A DNA stretch of 64,000 nt, taken from contig NZ_PDJE01000001.1 in assembly GCF_002563955.1 (NCBI RefSeq), positions 1,426,001 through 1,490,000 on the forward strand, in the 5' to 3' direction. Positions within the stretch are counted from its first letter, which is position 1. Each line of letters begins with the position of its first letter. Source of the stretch: Paramicrobacterium agarici. Lineage in GTDB: Bacteria > Actinomycetota > Actinomycetes > Actinomycetales > Microbacteriaceae. The notes below the pieces were generated by a model. That model was not told where the DNA came from, did not search any database, and worked only from the letters and a program-made list of their open reading frames with translations. Made by a program: the position numbers and the translations under genes. Below, piece after piece: positions 35,790 through 44,978 of this stretch.

Positions 35790-36368
35790 ATGGACGTTCG
35801 CACACCAGATCCCGACCAGCCAGACGACCCAGAGGAACCACAGGGCGTTTCGGCTCCGGGGTGGCTGACTGACATCGAGCTCGAACAGATTCGCCATCGA
35901 CTGCCGCTTCTCTACGTCGAAGCGGTGCCGGTGCGCGTCGACGGCATGGGCGTCGTCACCGAGGTTGGCGTGCTGCTGCGAGCCACTGCGACCGGTCAGA
36001 TGACGAGAACGCTCGTCTCAGGGCGCGTGATGTACGGCGAGACCCTGCGCGACGCACTGTTCCGCCACCTTGAGAAGGACCTCGGTCCCATGGCATTTCC
36101 GCTGCTGCCGGCGTCTCCCGCACCATTCACGGTCGCCGAGTACTTTCCGATGCCCGGGCTCACCCCGTTCAGCGACGAACGCCAGCACGCCGTCTCACTC
36201 GTCTACGTCGTACCGGTCACCGGAACATGCGATCCGAGACAGGATGCTCTCGAGCTCACGTGGATGCCACCGGAAGAAGCTCAGTCAGACGCCGTCGCCG
36301 CCGAGATGGAGGGCGGTCGCGGCACTCTTCTGCGAATGGCGCTCGCGAGCGTCGGACGCATCGTCTGA
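35790..36368 (+). CDS. DUF4916 Nudix-like protein
   Basis: 192 residues resembling the DUF4916 proteins of Actinobacteria: WLTDIELEQIRHRLPLLYVEAVPVRVD, then TLVSGRVMYGETLRDALFRHLEKDLGPMAFP, and VAEYFPMPG..PFSDERQHAVSLVYVVPVTG. The Nudix box is degenerate (H in place of the first Glu of REUxEExGU), so catalysis is uncertain. Divergent from the esterase, and followed 36 bases later by a membrane protein gene. Confidence 0.8.
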   Translation: MDVRTPDPDQPDDPEEPQGVSAPGWLTDIELEQIRHRLPLLYVEAVPVRVDGMGVVTEVGVLLRATATGQMTRTLVSGRVMYGETLRDALFRHLEKDLGPMAFPLLPASPAPFTVAEYFPMPGLTPFSDERQHAVSLVYVVPVTGTCDPRQDALELTWMPPEEAQSDAVAAEMEGGRGTLLRMALASVGRIV

Positions 36369-36404
36369 GCACGCCGTCAGCGCACTTGAATACACTTGGT
36401 CTTC

Positions 36405-37793
36405 GTGAGATCAGCTGCTCGTCGACGCCCTCGTGCCGTTCCTTCGGCGAACAGGCGCGACCGGCAGCGCGGCATCAAGATCGAGGTCGAAGCTCTCCTC
36501 GCGGGAATCGCCGCTGCGCTGATCGCCGTGGGCTTCGCCTTTATCGTGTTCGGCGGCATGTCCGTGCCCATCTGGACAGACTGGGAGTGGGGCCACTGGT
36601 CGATCGGCATGGTCTCTGTGTGCGCCGTCGTCGTGCTCGGAACCATTGCCGCGGGAGTCGGATACTGGCGCTCACGCCGACTTGACGGCCAGGAGTGGCG
36701 TCTCGAGCTGCCGTCGTGGAAGTTCACGCTCGACGCTCTCGTTGTCGCCATCGTGCACACAGCGCTCGGAGCGCTCGCCACCGCCGTGCTCCTGTTCGTC
36801 GTGCAACTCGCATTCCGCCGTCTCACCATCGACCCCGTGAGCGCGTCAATCGGCTGCGGAGCCGTCACGGGTCTCGCGGCGTACATGCTGTACCTCGCCG
36901 TCTCGCGCCTCAACACCGTCAGCCTCTCGCAGCGCATGTTTCTCTTCGTCGGCGTTGGCCTGCTCACCGCGATGGCGACGTCGACGGACCCCGTCTGGTG
37001 GCGATACCAGATCAGCGCCCTCGGCGCGTACGGCAACCGGCCTAGCATCAGCTTCAACGCGATCCTCATCATCGCCGGCATCCTCGTCACCACCTTCGCC
37101 CTCTACGTCGACCGTGACATTCGCAACCTGCACACCGCTCGCGTGATTCGCTACCCGTTCGCGGCGCCCCTGGTTTCGACGCTGTTCATCGCGATGGGGG
37201 TGGCGCTGGCCGGAATCGGCTTCGTTCCCGTGAACGTGAGTGTAGACGTGCACAACGTCTTCGCGATCGGGCTCTCGGCGCTCTTCGGCGTGCTCATGCT
37301 GGTCTCTCCGATCGCGCTGCGCGGAATGCCGCTGCCGTTCTTTGCGGCGACGTTGGGCAGCCTCCTTCTGCTCAGCGGCGCGACTTGGCTGTTCTACGGT
37401 CCCGGCCTGCTCCCTCTCACCAACTACGAACTCATCGCCTTTGGCGTTCTCTTCGCCTGGATCACGATGTTCGTCCGGTTTCTCGCAGCGATGCTGGCGG
37501 CAAAAGGGGCGGATGCTGTCGGGCAGACGCGCACCGGCGGCGGGCAGGGAGCTGTCGCGGCGCATCCCGCGACAGCATCCGCCGAGACCGTCGCCAGCGG
37601 TGCCGAACAGGCGAGCGGCGCCCCGGCTGAAACTGCACACGTTCCGGATAGCACCGCCGCGACAGAGAGTGTGCACGAGCGAGAATCTTCGGCGAATCAG
37701 GGGAGTCCTGCGGCTCAAACCATGCCGCTTCCCGACGACGCACCGCCGAGGCCGCCGCTGCCTGATCCGAACGACACGGGGCTCAGCCGCTAG
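36405..37793 (+). CDS. Polytopic membrane protein (DUF998-like)
   Basis: 462 residues from a GTG at 36405 (a TTG three codons upstream is the alternative). About ten hydrophobic segments in the first 350 residues (for example LLAGIAAALIAVGFAFIVFGG and FNAILIIAGILVTTFALYVDRDI) suggest a DUF998-like arrangement. A long Ala/Gly/Pro/Glu-rich disordered tail (about 370-462) follows, ending PPLPDPNDTGLSR. No function recognised. Confidence 0.75.
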   Translation: MRSAARRRPRAVPSANRRDRQRGIKIEVEALLAGIAAALIAVGFAFIVFGGMSVPIWTDWEWGHWSIGMVSVCAVVVLGTIAAGVGYWRSRRLDGQEWRLELPSWKFTLDALVVAIVHTALGALATAVLLFVVQLAFRRLTIDPVSASIGCGAVTGLAAYMLYLAVSRLNTVSLSQRMFLFVGVGLLTAMATSTDPVWWRYQISALGAYGNRPSISFNAILIIAGILVTTFALYVDRDIRNLHTARVIRYPFAAPLVSTLFIAMGVALAGIGFVPVNVSVDVHNVFAIGLSALFGVLMLVSPIALRGMPLPFFAATLGSLLLLSGATWLFYGPGLLPLTNYELIAFGVLFAWITMFVRFLAAMLAAKGADAVGQTRTGGGQGAVAAHPATASAETVASGAEQASGAPAETAHVPDSTAATESVHERESSANQGSPAAQTMPLPDDAPPRPPLPDPNDTGLSR

Positions 37794-37853
37794 CGTTCTC
37801 ACCTCGACTGCTTGACTCGCTCAGCGGTTAACACCGAGGAAGCGCCCTCGCGG

Positions 37854-40844
37854 TCAGCGCGTGATTCGCAGCGTGCGCACCTCAAACGGCGTGAGCGAGA
37901 GATCCTCGCCGGTGCGTGCATCGTCGACGTCGTCTTCGATGAGCGAAACCTCGCGAATTCCGCCGTTCTCGAAGCCCACGTCGAGTCTGCCCGAGACGCG
38001 ACGTCCGAGCGATTCGTAGACCCTCACGATAACGTCGCCCGAGCGGTCGTCTGCGAGCTTCACGCTCGAGATGACGATGCCATCGCCCGTCACCGAAACA
38101 ACCGGTTGCACCTCGTGCGCGCCCGTCACCGCCGTTGCCGGGGCGTTCATCTCGATGCCCGCCGCCGTCGCGCTCTGCGGGTCCGCGCCGATCACGAGCC
38201 CCGTCGTGATCACGTGCGTTCCATGGTCGGTCTCGGGATCGGGGAACCGCGGCGCGCGCAGCAGCGACAGTCGCACGGTCGTGGTCACACCGGCATCCGT
38301 CGAATCTCTCGCTGTGTCGTAGCCATACACCGAGTCATTCACGAGGGCGACGCCGAAATCGGGCTCGCGCACCAGGACGAACCGGTGCATCGACGTTTCG
38401 AACTTCGCCGCCTCCCAGCTCGTGTTGACGTGCGTGGGCCGCGCGTGGAAACCGAATTGCGTCTCCGCCTCGGTGTGCGCCGCGTGCACGTGGAGCGGAA
38501 ACGCGAGTTTGAGCAGCTTCTCGGTCTCGTGCCAGTCGATTTCTGAACGCAGCACGACGGTCTTCGCTCCCGGCGCCAGCGAGATCGTCTGCCGCACCGA
38601 TGACTGCGAGAATGTGCGCTCGACCGTGACGTGAGCGACGCCGTCGGTGACCGTCGCGCTGAGAGATTCCACGCCGCGCAAGTCGTCAACGCGATTGCGG
38701 TAGAAGCGGTCGATGTCCCACGCGTCCCACATGTTGGGAAAGTCCTGGTGCAGCTGGAGCAGATTCGCGGCCATGCCCTGCGGGATCGCGTCGCGTCCCG
38801 TGGCGGCGTCGATCGCCGAGGTGATGAGGCCCTCCCGCGACACCACGATACTGACCTGCTCATTGGCGAGCACGAAACCTCCGTCGCGTTCTGTCAGAGA
38901 GACAGCGGGGGCGGATGCTGCGGCAGGCGCCGCGCCGAGCGGCACAGGTCCGGCGACCGAACTCGGGCTGAACACGAGCTCGCGGTTGCCCTCGCCGACA
39001 AGCGTGCGACGAGCATCGGCCGCGATCGCTTGCGCGTCGGAGACCACGCCTGCAAGTGCCGCCGCGGCCTCGCGGTGCACCCAGGCGATAGATGTTCCGG
39101 GCAGAATGTCGTGAAACTGGTGCAGCAGAAGCAGCTTCCACAACCGATCGATCTCGTCATACGGGTACGCAAAGCCCTCGCGCACCGCCGCCGTGGCGGC
39201 CCACAGTTCGGCCTCGATGAGCGCCTGCTCCGCACGGCGGTTGCCGGCCTTCGTCGCGTGCTGGCTCGTGAGGGTTCCGCGGTGCAGCTCGAGGTACAGT
39301 TCGCCCACCCACACGGCCGGGTCTGTGAGCTCGGCTCGCGCTTCGTCGAAGAAGTCATCCGGATGCTGCCAAGCAACGCGCGCGCTGCCTTCAAGGTTCG
39401 CCAGCCGGCGCGCCTTGCCGGTCATCTCGCGCGTTGTTCCGCCGCCACCGTCGCCCCAGCCCACAGGCGCGATCGACCGCGAGGCGACGCGGTTCTCCCG
39501 AAACTGCCGGCTCGACTTCGCGACCTCTGCGCCCGACAGCTCCGAGCTGTACGTGTCCATCGGAGGAAAATGCGTGAATACGCGCGAACCGTCGATGCCC
39601 TCCCAGAGAAACGAGTGGTGCGGAAAGACGTTGCGCTGGTTCCACGAGATCTTCTGCGTGAAGAACCACTCGAATCCCGCGCGGCGCATCAGCTGCGGCA
39701 GTGCGGGGGAGTAGCCGAAGCTGTCGGGCAGCCACACGCCCTTGGAGCGCACGCCGAACTCCCGCTCGAAGAAGCGCTGCCCATAGGCGAACTGACGTGC
39801 GAGCGACTCGCCGGTCGGCATGACCGTGTCGGATTCGACCCACATGCCGCCGAGTGGCAGAAAACGGCCGTGCTCGACAGCATCCTTCACCCTCGCGTAG
39901 ACCTCGGGGCGGTGCTGTTTGATCCACTCGTACTGCTGCGCGCTCGACATGCCGTACAGAAAGTCGGGGTCTCGGTCGATGAGCTCGGTCATCGACGACG
40001 CGGTGCGGGCGACCTTGCGGATCGTCTCGCGCAGAGGCCACAGCCATGCCGAGTCAATGTGCGCGTGGCCGATCGCGGCGATGCGATGGCTGCTGGCTTC
40101 GGCAGGGGAGTCGAGCACGTCGCGAAGCTGAGCGCGGGCCTCGGATGCTGTCTCGACGATGCGCTGCAGATCGAGGCTGTCGAGCGCATTGTCGAGGGCC
40201 TGCAGAATGCGCATGCGGCGTGGCTCGGAGGCCGGAAGCTCTGCCTGAAGCCCGAGAAGCACCTCGAGGTCGAGTGAGAGCTCGAAGACCTCGGGTTCGA
40301 AGACGGCAAGCTCCATGCGACGCGCGCGGTACAGCGGCTTGGGTGACGAGGTTTCGATGTCGCCCTCTTGCGTGGGCAAGAAGGGGTGGTAGTCGAGAAG
40401 AACCGGGTTGGATGCTGCTTCGAGGTACAGCTCGATCGGCTCGCCGCCTTCGGCAGCATCCGCGATCGGAATCCACTGATTGCGCGGGTTGATGCTCTTC
40501 ACGGGTGTTCCATCGGCGCGGTAGGCGAGTGCTTCGCACTGAAACCCGGTCATGTTCGTGTCGAAGCCGAGGTCGACGCGTGCCTCGACGCGACGCCCCG
40601 CCCACTCGGCCGGCACCGAGCCAGTGAGCTTGAACCACGTCGTTCCCCATGCCGGCCCCCACGCGCTGTCCACCTCGAACGGCGTGAACTCCAGCGCGAG
40701 CCCCACTTCTGGGGTGATCGGTTTGCCCGCGAGGGCGTGCGCGCTCACCGAGAGCGGAACGGCGCTCGAATAGATCGCGGCCGAGACGCGCTCGTTCAGA
40801 ACGCGCGTCGCGCGACCGACGGTGAGATTCGTGTCGTCGTGCAT
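37854..40844 (-). CDS. GH38 alpha-mannosidase
   Basis: 996-residue glycoside hydrolase family 38 enzyme. The zinc motif GHAHIDSAWLWP (H262, D264) and nucleophile region GGMWVESDT (D339) are present, with WLPDSFGYSPALPQ, the HQFHDILPGTSI histidine region and a C-terminal beta domain (about 650-990). No signal peptide, so it acts on imported mannosides, probably mannan or N-glycan fragments. It stands alone; a GNAT gene lies 18 bases upstream on the same strand. Confidence 0.94.
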   Translation of the reverse strand: MHDDTNLTVGRATRVLNERVSAAIYSSAVPLSVSAHALAGKPITPEVGLALEFTPFEVDSAWGPAWGTTWFKLTGSVPAEWAGRRVEARVDLGFDTNMTGFQCEALAYRADGTPVKSINPRNQWIPIADAAEGGEPIELYLEAASNPVLLDYHPFLPTQEGDIETSSPKPLYRARRMELAVFEPEVFELSLDLEVLLGLQAELPASEPRRMRILQALDNALDSLDLQRIVETASEARAQLRDVLDSPAEASSHRIAAIGHAHIDSAWLWPLRETIRKVARTASSMTELIDRDPDFLYGMSSAQQYEWIKQHRPEVYARVKDAVEHGRFLPLGGMWVESDTVMPTGESLARQFAYGQRFFEREFGVRSKGVWLPDSFGYSPALPQLMRRAGFEWFFTQKISWNQRNVFPHHSFLWEGIDGSRVFTHFPPMDTYSSELSGAEVAKSSRQFRENRVASRSIAPVGWGDGGGGTTREMTGKARRLANLEGSARVAWQHPDDFFDEARAELTDPAVWVGELYLELHRGTLTSQHATKAGNRRAEQALIEAELWAATAAVREGFAYPYDEIDRLWKLLLLHQFHDILPGTSIAWVHREAAAALAGVVSDAQAIAADARRTLVGEGNRELVFSPSSVAGPVPLGAAPAAASAPAVSLTERDGGFVLANEQVSIVVSREGLITSAIDAATGRDAIPQGMAANLLQLHQDFPNMWDAWDIDRFYRNRVDDLRGVESLSATVTDGVAHVTVERTFSQSSVRQTISLAPGAKTVVLRSEIDWHETEKLLKLAFPLHVHAAHTEAETQFGFHARPTHVNTSWEAAKFETSMHRFVLVREPDFGVALVNDSVYGYDTARDSTDAGVTTTVRLSLLRAPRFPDPETDHGTHVITTGLVIGADPQSATAAGIEMNAPATAVTGAHEVQPVVSVTGDGIVISSVKLADDRSGDVIVRVYESLGRRVSGRLDVGFENGGIREVSLIEDDVDDARTGEDLSLTPFEVRTLRITR

Positions 40845-40862
40845 GCCTGAGGCCGCCGCGCG

Positions 40863-41393
40863 CTACCGAACGAGCCTCACCTCGAGAATCTCTTCACCGA
40901 GGAACGGCTGCACCTGCTGCGCGCCATCGCGCTTAAGACCGTTGCGCTTGTAGAAGCCGTGCGCTCGCGGGTTGTCATCCGCGACCCACAGGTAGCCGGG
41001 GCGGTCGCCGCACGCGGCGTCGAACAGCTTCTGCCCAATGCCGGTGCCGTGGAACGCGGCAAGCAGGTAGAGGTAGTACAGCTCGCGGTCGCGCGGCGCG
41101 TCTTCATCGCGAGCCGGGCCAGAACCGACGAAGCCCACGATCTCGCCGTCGACGAGCGCGACGTGCTGGTGGTACTCGTCGCCCTGCTGCGTCCAGTGCG
41201 TCCAGAGCTCGGCGAGGCGCAGCGGCGATACGCGCTCGAGCGCGGCCGTGCTGATCAGGTGATCGTAGGTCTCGTGCCAGCACTTCGCATGCACGCGACC
41301 GAGTGACTCGGCGTCAACATCGCGCACCGGGCGAATGACCACATCGAGTGTGGGAGTGACAGCATCCGTGGTGTCCATATCGAGACGGTACAT
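40863..41393 (-). CDS. GNAT-family N-acetyltransferase
   Basis: About 176 residues (an ATG at 41378 would give 171). VVIRPVRDVDAESLGRVHAKCWHETYDHLI begins a typical GNAT domain. YYLYLLAAFHGTGIGQKLFDAA holds the acetyl-CoA loop (Q/R-x-x-G-x-G/A), followed by LWVADDNPRAHGFYKRNGL. The acceptor is unknown. It lies 18 bases before the GH38 gene on the same strand. Confidence 0.88.
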   Translation of the reverse strand: MYRLDMDTTDAVTPTLDVVIRPVRDVDAESLGRVHAKCWHETYDHLISTAALERVSPLRLAELWTHWTQQGDEYHQHVALVDGEIVGFVGSGPARDEDAPRDRELYYLYLLAAFHGTGIGQKLFDAACGDRPGYLWVADDNPRAHGFYKRNGLKRDGAQQVQPFLGEEILEVRLVR

Positions 41394-41451
41394 CGACTTC
41401 TCGCCGGTTCATAATCGACGGATGCTGTGACGCACTCGCCCGCCACGGATT

Positions 41452-41511
41452 GCGCCAAAAACGTATCGGCGGAGAGGTAACGTTACCTCTCCGCCGATAC
41501 GTTCTTGGCGC
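41452..41511. repeat. 60-bp near-perfect palindrome
   Basis: Thirty bases each side of the centre GGTAACGTTACC (41476-41487) are complementary with a single mismatch, leaving no loop. On the minus strand it follows the DEAD-box gene by 30 bases and precedes the GNAT start by 58. It could be a very strong terminator, but the length and perfection are unusual. Confidence 0.85.
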
Positions 41512-41541
41512 CTTCAGGTGAGTGCGCGCTCGGAGTTGCGG

Positions 41542-43077
41542 TTAGCGTGACGAGACGCGGCGGTGCGTGCGCTCGCCACGGGGAGCTGATGCGCCCGGCG
41601 AGGACGTGCTGTACACGCCCTGCGAGCCCGATCGCCCCTGAGCAGAACGGCCTTGACCCGAGCGCGCTCCCGAGCGCCCCTGGCCAGAGCGGCTAGCGCC
41701 CGACTTCACGGCAGCAGGGCGGCCGGAACGGTCGCGCCGCGGAGCATCGTCGCGCTCTCCGCGACCAGAACTGCGCTGGCCGGAGCCGCGCCCACCGGCA
41801 TCCTGACGCCCCTCGCGTGCCGCTCGCTTGCGTCGCGCGTTCGCACCCTGCGACTTACCGCCGCCCTGCTGCTGCACGGGCTTCGGCTGCGGCTTCACGT
41901 ACGGCGCTTCCTCGCCCACAAGCTCGACGACGACGCGCGACTCGGCGGTCACCGTCTGCGGGGTCACCGTGATCGCCGCCTTGCGCAGAATCTTCTTGAG
42001 GTCGTCGCGCTGCACGGGGAGGCACACGGTCACAACAGTGCCCTCGCTGCCGGCACGCGCCGTACGGCCGGAGCGGTGCAGGTACGCCTTGTGCTCGACG
42101 GGCGGGTCAACGTGCACAACAAGCTCGACGTTGTCGACGTGCACGCCGCGCGCGGCGACATCTGTTGCCACGAGTACGCGCGCACTGCCGTCGCTGAAGG
42201 CCGCAAGGTTGCGGTCGCGCTGCGGCTGCGAGAGGTTGCCGTGCAGGTCGACGGCGGGAATTCCGGATGCCGTCAGCTGACGCGCCAGCTTCTTGGCGTG
42301 GTGCTTGGTGCGGGTGAAGAGAATGCGGCGACCACGGCCGGAGGCGAGCTTCTCGACGAGGGCCCTCTTGCCGTCAGCATCCTCGACAAAGAACACGTGG
42401 TGCGTCATGGCGTCGACGGGGCTGGTCTCGTCGTCGACCGAGTGCGTCACGGGCTTGTGCAGAAAGCGCTTGACGATCTTGTCGACGCCGTTGTCAAGCG
42501 TCGCCGAGAACAGCAGACGCTGCCCGTTCTCGGGTGTTGCCGCGAGAATGCGCGTGACGACCGGCAGAAACCCGAGGTCGGCCATGTGATCCGCCTCGTC
42601 GAGCACCGTGATCTCGACGGCGTCGAGGCGAACGTGGCCCTGGTTCATGAGATCTTCGAGACGGCCGGGGCACGCAACCACGATGTCGACGCCGGCGTTG
42701 AGCGCCTCAACCTGGCGGCGCTGGTTGATGCCGCCGTAGATCGTCGTGGTCTTCATGCCGTACGCCGCGGCGAGCGGTGCGAGCACGGCATCGATCTGCG
42801 TCGCGAGCTCGCGCGTCGGCGCAAGAACGAGGCCGAGCGGCCGGCCGGGACGGCGCTTGCCGCCGGCCAGATCTGTGCCGAGGCGCGCGACCATGGGAAT
42901 CGAGAATGCGAGGGTCTTACCGCTGCCGGTGCGGCCGCGACCGAGCACGTCGCGCCCGGCGAGTGTGTCGGGCAGCGTGTCGATCTGAATCGGGAAGGCT
43001 TCGGTCTTGCCATCATTCGCGAGGGCAGACACGAGGGGAGCGGGCACGCCGAGCGCGCCGAATGTGTTTTCTGACAT
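41542..43077 (-). CDS. DEAD-box RNA helicase
   Basis: 511-residue RhlE/DeaD-type helicase. Q-motif region (FPIQIDTLP), Walker A GRGRTGSGKT, PTRELATQ, TVLDEADHMADLGF (DEAD box), SAT (LFSATLDN), ATDVAARGVHVDNVE and HRSGRTARAG are all present in order (residues 1-360). The C-terminal 130 residues are an Arg/Gly/Ser-rich disordered tail with repeats like RSGQGRSG and SAQGRSG, typical of RNA chaperone tails. The ATG at 43077 replaces a longer open frame. A cold-shock or ribosome-assembly role is usual. Confidence 0.94.
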   Translation of the reverse strand: MSENTFGALGVPAPLVSALANDGKTEAFPIQIDTLPDTLAGRDVLGRGRTGSGKTLAFSIPMVARLGTDLAGGKRRPGRPLGLVLAPTRELATQIDAVLAPLAAAYGMKTTTIYGGINQRRQVEALNAGVDIVVACPGRLEDLMNQGHVRLDAVEITVLDEADHMADLGFLPVVTRILAATPENGQRLLFSATLDNGVDKIVKRFLHKPVTHSVDDETSPVDAMTHHVFFVEDADGKRALVEKLASGRGRRILFTRTKHHAKKLARQLTASGIPAVDLHGNLSQPQRDRNLAAFSDGSARVLVATDVAARGVHVDNVELVVHVDPPVEHKAYLHRSGRTARAGSEGTVVTVCLPVQRDDLKKILRKAAITVTPQTVTAESRVVVELVGEEAPYVKPQPKPVQQQGGGKSQGANARRKRAAREGRQDAGGRGSGQRSSGRGERDDAPRRDRSGRPAAVKSGASRSGQGRSGARSGQGRSAQGRSGSQGVYSTSSPGASAPRGERTHRRVSSR

Positions 43078-43271
43078 GGTGCCTTTCAGGCATCGAGATC
43101 CGCAGGTGATGCGGAGAAATGGCGAAGGCGCGGGATCGCGCATTCGTTCGCCGTATGAAAGTCATCGACCCGTTGCCGGGGAGAGGGAGCGTTCTACGAC
43201 GCAAGGGGCATGACGTTGCCCGCAAGTGCACTCAGTCTAGCTGATGGATGCTGTGAGTCGCCGCCGCGCTC

Positions 43272-43757
43272 TCAATCGCTCTGCAGCTCGGGGTCGAACG
43301 CCCAACTCGGCGCCATGTCGCGCAAGCGGGAGCCACGCCACTGCCAGATGGCCCAGAGCGGATACCAGTACGCCGCGGCTGCCGGCCCGTGAAAGCTCAG
43401 TCGATCGCGCAGCAGCGTCCGGCCGGGTTCGCCGGGAGCGGGCGACACCGCCATACGGTGGTTCCAGCCGCGCAGGGCGCTGAGCGGACCGCTGGTTGGA
43501 GCGCCCGTGTCGCGCAGAATCTTCACGCCGCGGTGGCTCGTCTCGTCGTAGTCCAGGTCGATCAGCTGGCGCCCGAGCGGCACGAGTCCCGCGAACGACA
43601 GAGGTGCCTCGCGTGCGGTATTGCCCCACATGGTTTCGGCGCCCGTGTCGACGCTGATGAACGGAGCGTACAACTCCCGCATCACCGCGGGCGACCTCAG
43701 TGCCCGCCACGCGGCGGCGGCGTCAGTGTCGAGCACCAGCTTCAACTGCACGTACAT
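43272..43757 (-). CDS. SRPBCC-fold (START-like) protein
   Basis: 161 residues. MYVQLKLVLDTDAAAAWRALRSPAVMRELYAPFISVDT is the START/SRPBCC first-strand and helix pattern, and the protein ends with a Trp-rich helix (YWYPLWAIWQWRGSRLRDM). It probably binds a hydrophobic ligand; no function is assigned. The open frame begins 16 codons further upstream, with no ribosome site. The 194-base gap to the DEAD-box gene holds nothing else recognised. Confidence 0.75.
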   Translation of the reverse strand: MYVQLKLVLDTDAAAAWRALRSPAVMRELYAPFISVDTGAETMWGNTAREAPLSFAGLVPLGRQLIDLDYDETSHRGVKILRDTGAPTSGPLSALRGWNHRMAVSPAPGEPGRTLLRDRLSFHGPAAAAYWYPLWAIWQWRGSRLRDMAPSWAFDPELQSD

Positions 43758-43803
43758 GGCCCCAGTCTGCCTGCGCGTCGTCGGTTTCGGGTAGAAATAG
43801 CAC

Positions 43804-44310
43804 ATGGCGATTCGGTTCTGGCTTGGCGTGGTTCAGCGGGACCACGTGCGCGAGGCGGTTCGTCTGGGCATCGCTCAGCTCAATTACGGCAGCCGCGAGG
43901 CGATCAGCCGGCTCGGCGAAGCCGACGGTCTCGTCTACTACTCGCCGCGCGAGTCGGCGGATGGCGCACCGCTGCGCGCCTTCACAGCGATCGGGCGCGT
44001 TGCCGACGATGAGGTCTACTCGGCTGATCGTCGCGCCGACGCATCCGCTCGCCACTGGCGGCGCCGCATGGACTGGTACCGCCCTGCGATCGAAGCGCCG
44101 ATTCGCCCGCTCAAACCCCACCTTGATCTCACCCGGTCCAGTCGCACCTGGGGCGTGAAGCTGCGTCCGGGCCTTGTCGAGCTCAGTCGTCACGATTGGG
44201 ACGCCATTCGTCTCGCCATGCGCATGCCAGCGCCCGAGGATCGCCGTCCGCACGACCGCATCATCGCCGATGTCGTTCCCGAGCCGCGCGATGACCCGCG
44301 CTGGTATTGA
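43804..44310 (+). CDS. EVE-domain protein
   Basis: 168 residues with an EVE (PUA-like) fold: RFWLGVVQRDHVREAVRLGIAQLNYGSREAISRLGEADGLVYYSPRES, then FTAIGRVADDEVYSAD and LSRHDWDAIRLAM. EVE proteins bind modified bases in nucleic acids and are often part of defence or RNA-modification systems, but no partner is seen here. Divergent from the SRPBCC gene, 46 bases apart. Confidence 0.85.
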   Translation: MAIRFWLGVVQRDHVREAVRLGIAQLNYGSREAISRLGEADGLVYYSPRESADGAPLRAFTAIGRVADDEVYSADRRADASARHWRRRMDWYRPAIEAPIRPLKPHLDLTRSSRTWGVKLRPGLVELSRHDWDAIRLAMRMPAPEDRRPHDRIIADVVPEPRDDPRWY

Positions 44311-44372
44311 CGCGGTCGTCATACGGGGCAACACTCCGGATGCTGCCGCCGGCACAGGCCTAGGCTGGCGGC

Positions 44373-44978
44373 GTGAGCACAGAAGTTCAGCAGCAACAGC
44401 GGTATGAGGTTCGGTTCGAGTGGGGAAGCGCGGGGCTCGAGACCATCGCTGAGGGCGCTGGCGTCGTCATCGTTGCGCAGGGGATCGCCGACGGGCATCC
44501 GCTCTCGACGGAGATCGAGGCGCGCGGCCGCGCTCGGGCGAGCGAGTGGGTCGAGGATGCTGCTCGAGCAACGGGTGCGCGCGTGTACGCCGCCTCGCTG
44601 CGCAATCGCACGGCTGTCGCACAACGCGTTCTGCAGTTCCAAGTCGAGCAGGGCGACCGAGTGCGCGTCGCCGTCGTCGCCGAGACGGCATCTGAGCCGA
44701 ACGGGTCGGGGTTCGCCGTTGACGCGTTGTTCGCGGGCGGTGCCATCGTCGATGCACTCGCTGCCGTCGGCATCGACTACGCCTCTCCCGAAGCCGCGGC
44801 GGCAAGTGCGGCGTTCACCGGGCTTGAGCGCGCCGTCGGCCACCTGTTCACGGCGTCCGCGGCGGGGCAGAAGCAGATCGCTGCTGGCCGTCGTGACGAT
44901 GTTGTTGCCGCGGGCACGGTTGACGTGAGCGAGCTTGTCCCGGTTCTCGGAGCAGACGGCTACTGGGCAGCGGGCTGA
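44373..44978 (+). CDS. ComB-like 2-phosphosulfolactate phosphatase family protein
   Basis: 201 residues similar to the ComB family: YEVRFEWGSAGLETIAEGAGVVIVAQGIADGHPLSTEI, VYAASLRNRTAVAQRVL, and FAVDALFAGGAIVDALA. ComB makes sulfolactate in coenzyme M synthesis, but coenzyme M is not expected here, so the substrate is likely different. GTG start. Its 3' end overlaps the convergent CGNR gene by 19 bases. Confidence 0.8.
   Translation: MSTEVQQQQRYEVRFEWGSAGLETIAEGAGVVIVAQGIADGHPLSTEIEARGRARASEWVEDAARATGARVYAASLRNRTAVAQRVLQFQVEQGDRVRVAVVAETASEPNGSGFAVDALFAGGAIVDALAAVGIDYASPEAAAASAAFTGLERAVGHLFTASAAGQKQIAAGRRDDVVAAGTVDVSELVPVLGADGYWAAG

Noticed and set aside
38631..40277. 548-codon open frame antisense to the GH38 gene
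   Set aside because: Same reason: opposite-strand shadow of a well-supported glycosidase, with Arg-rich composition.
43804..44310. EVE protein as part of a defence island
   Set aside because: No restriction, nuclease or other defence gene lies close by, so a defence role is not claimed.
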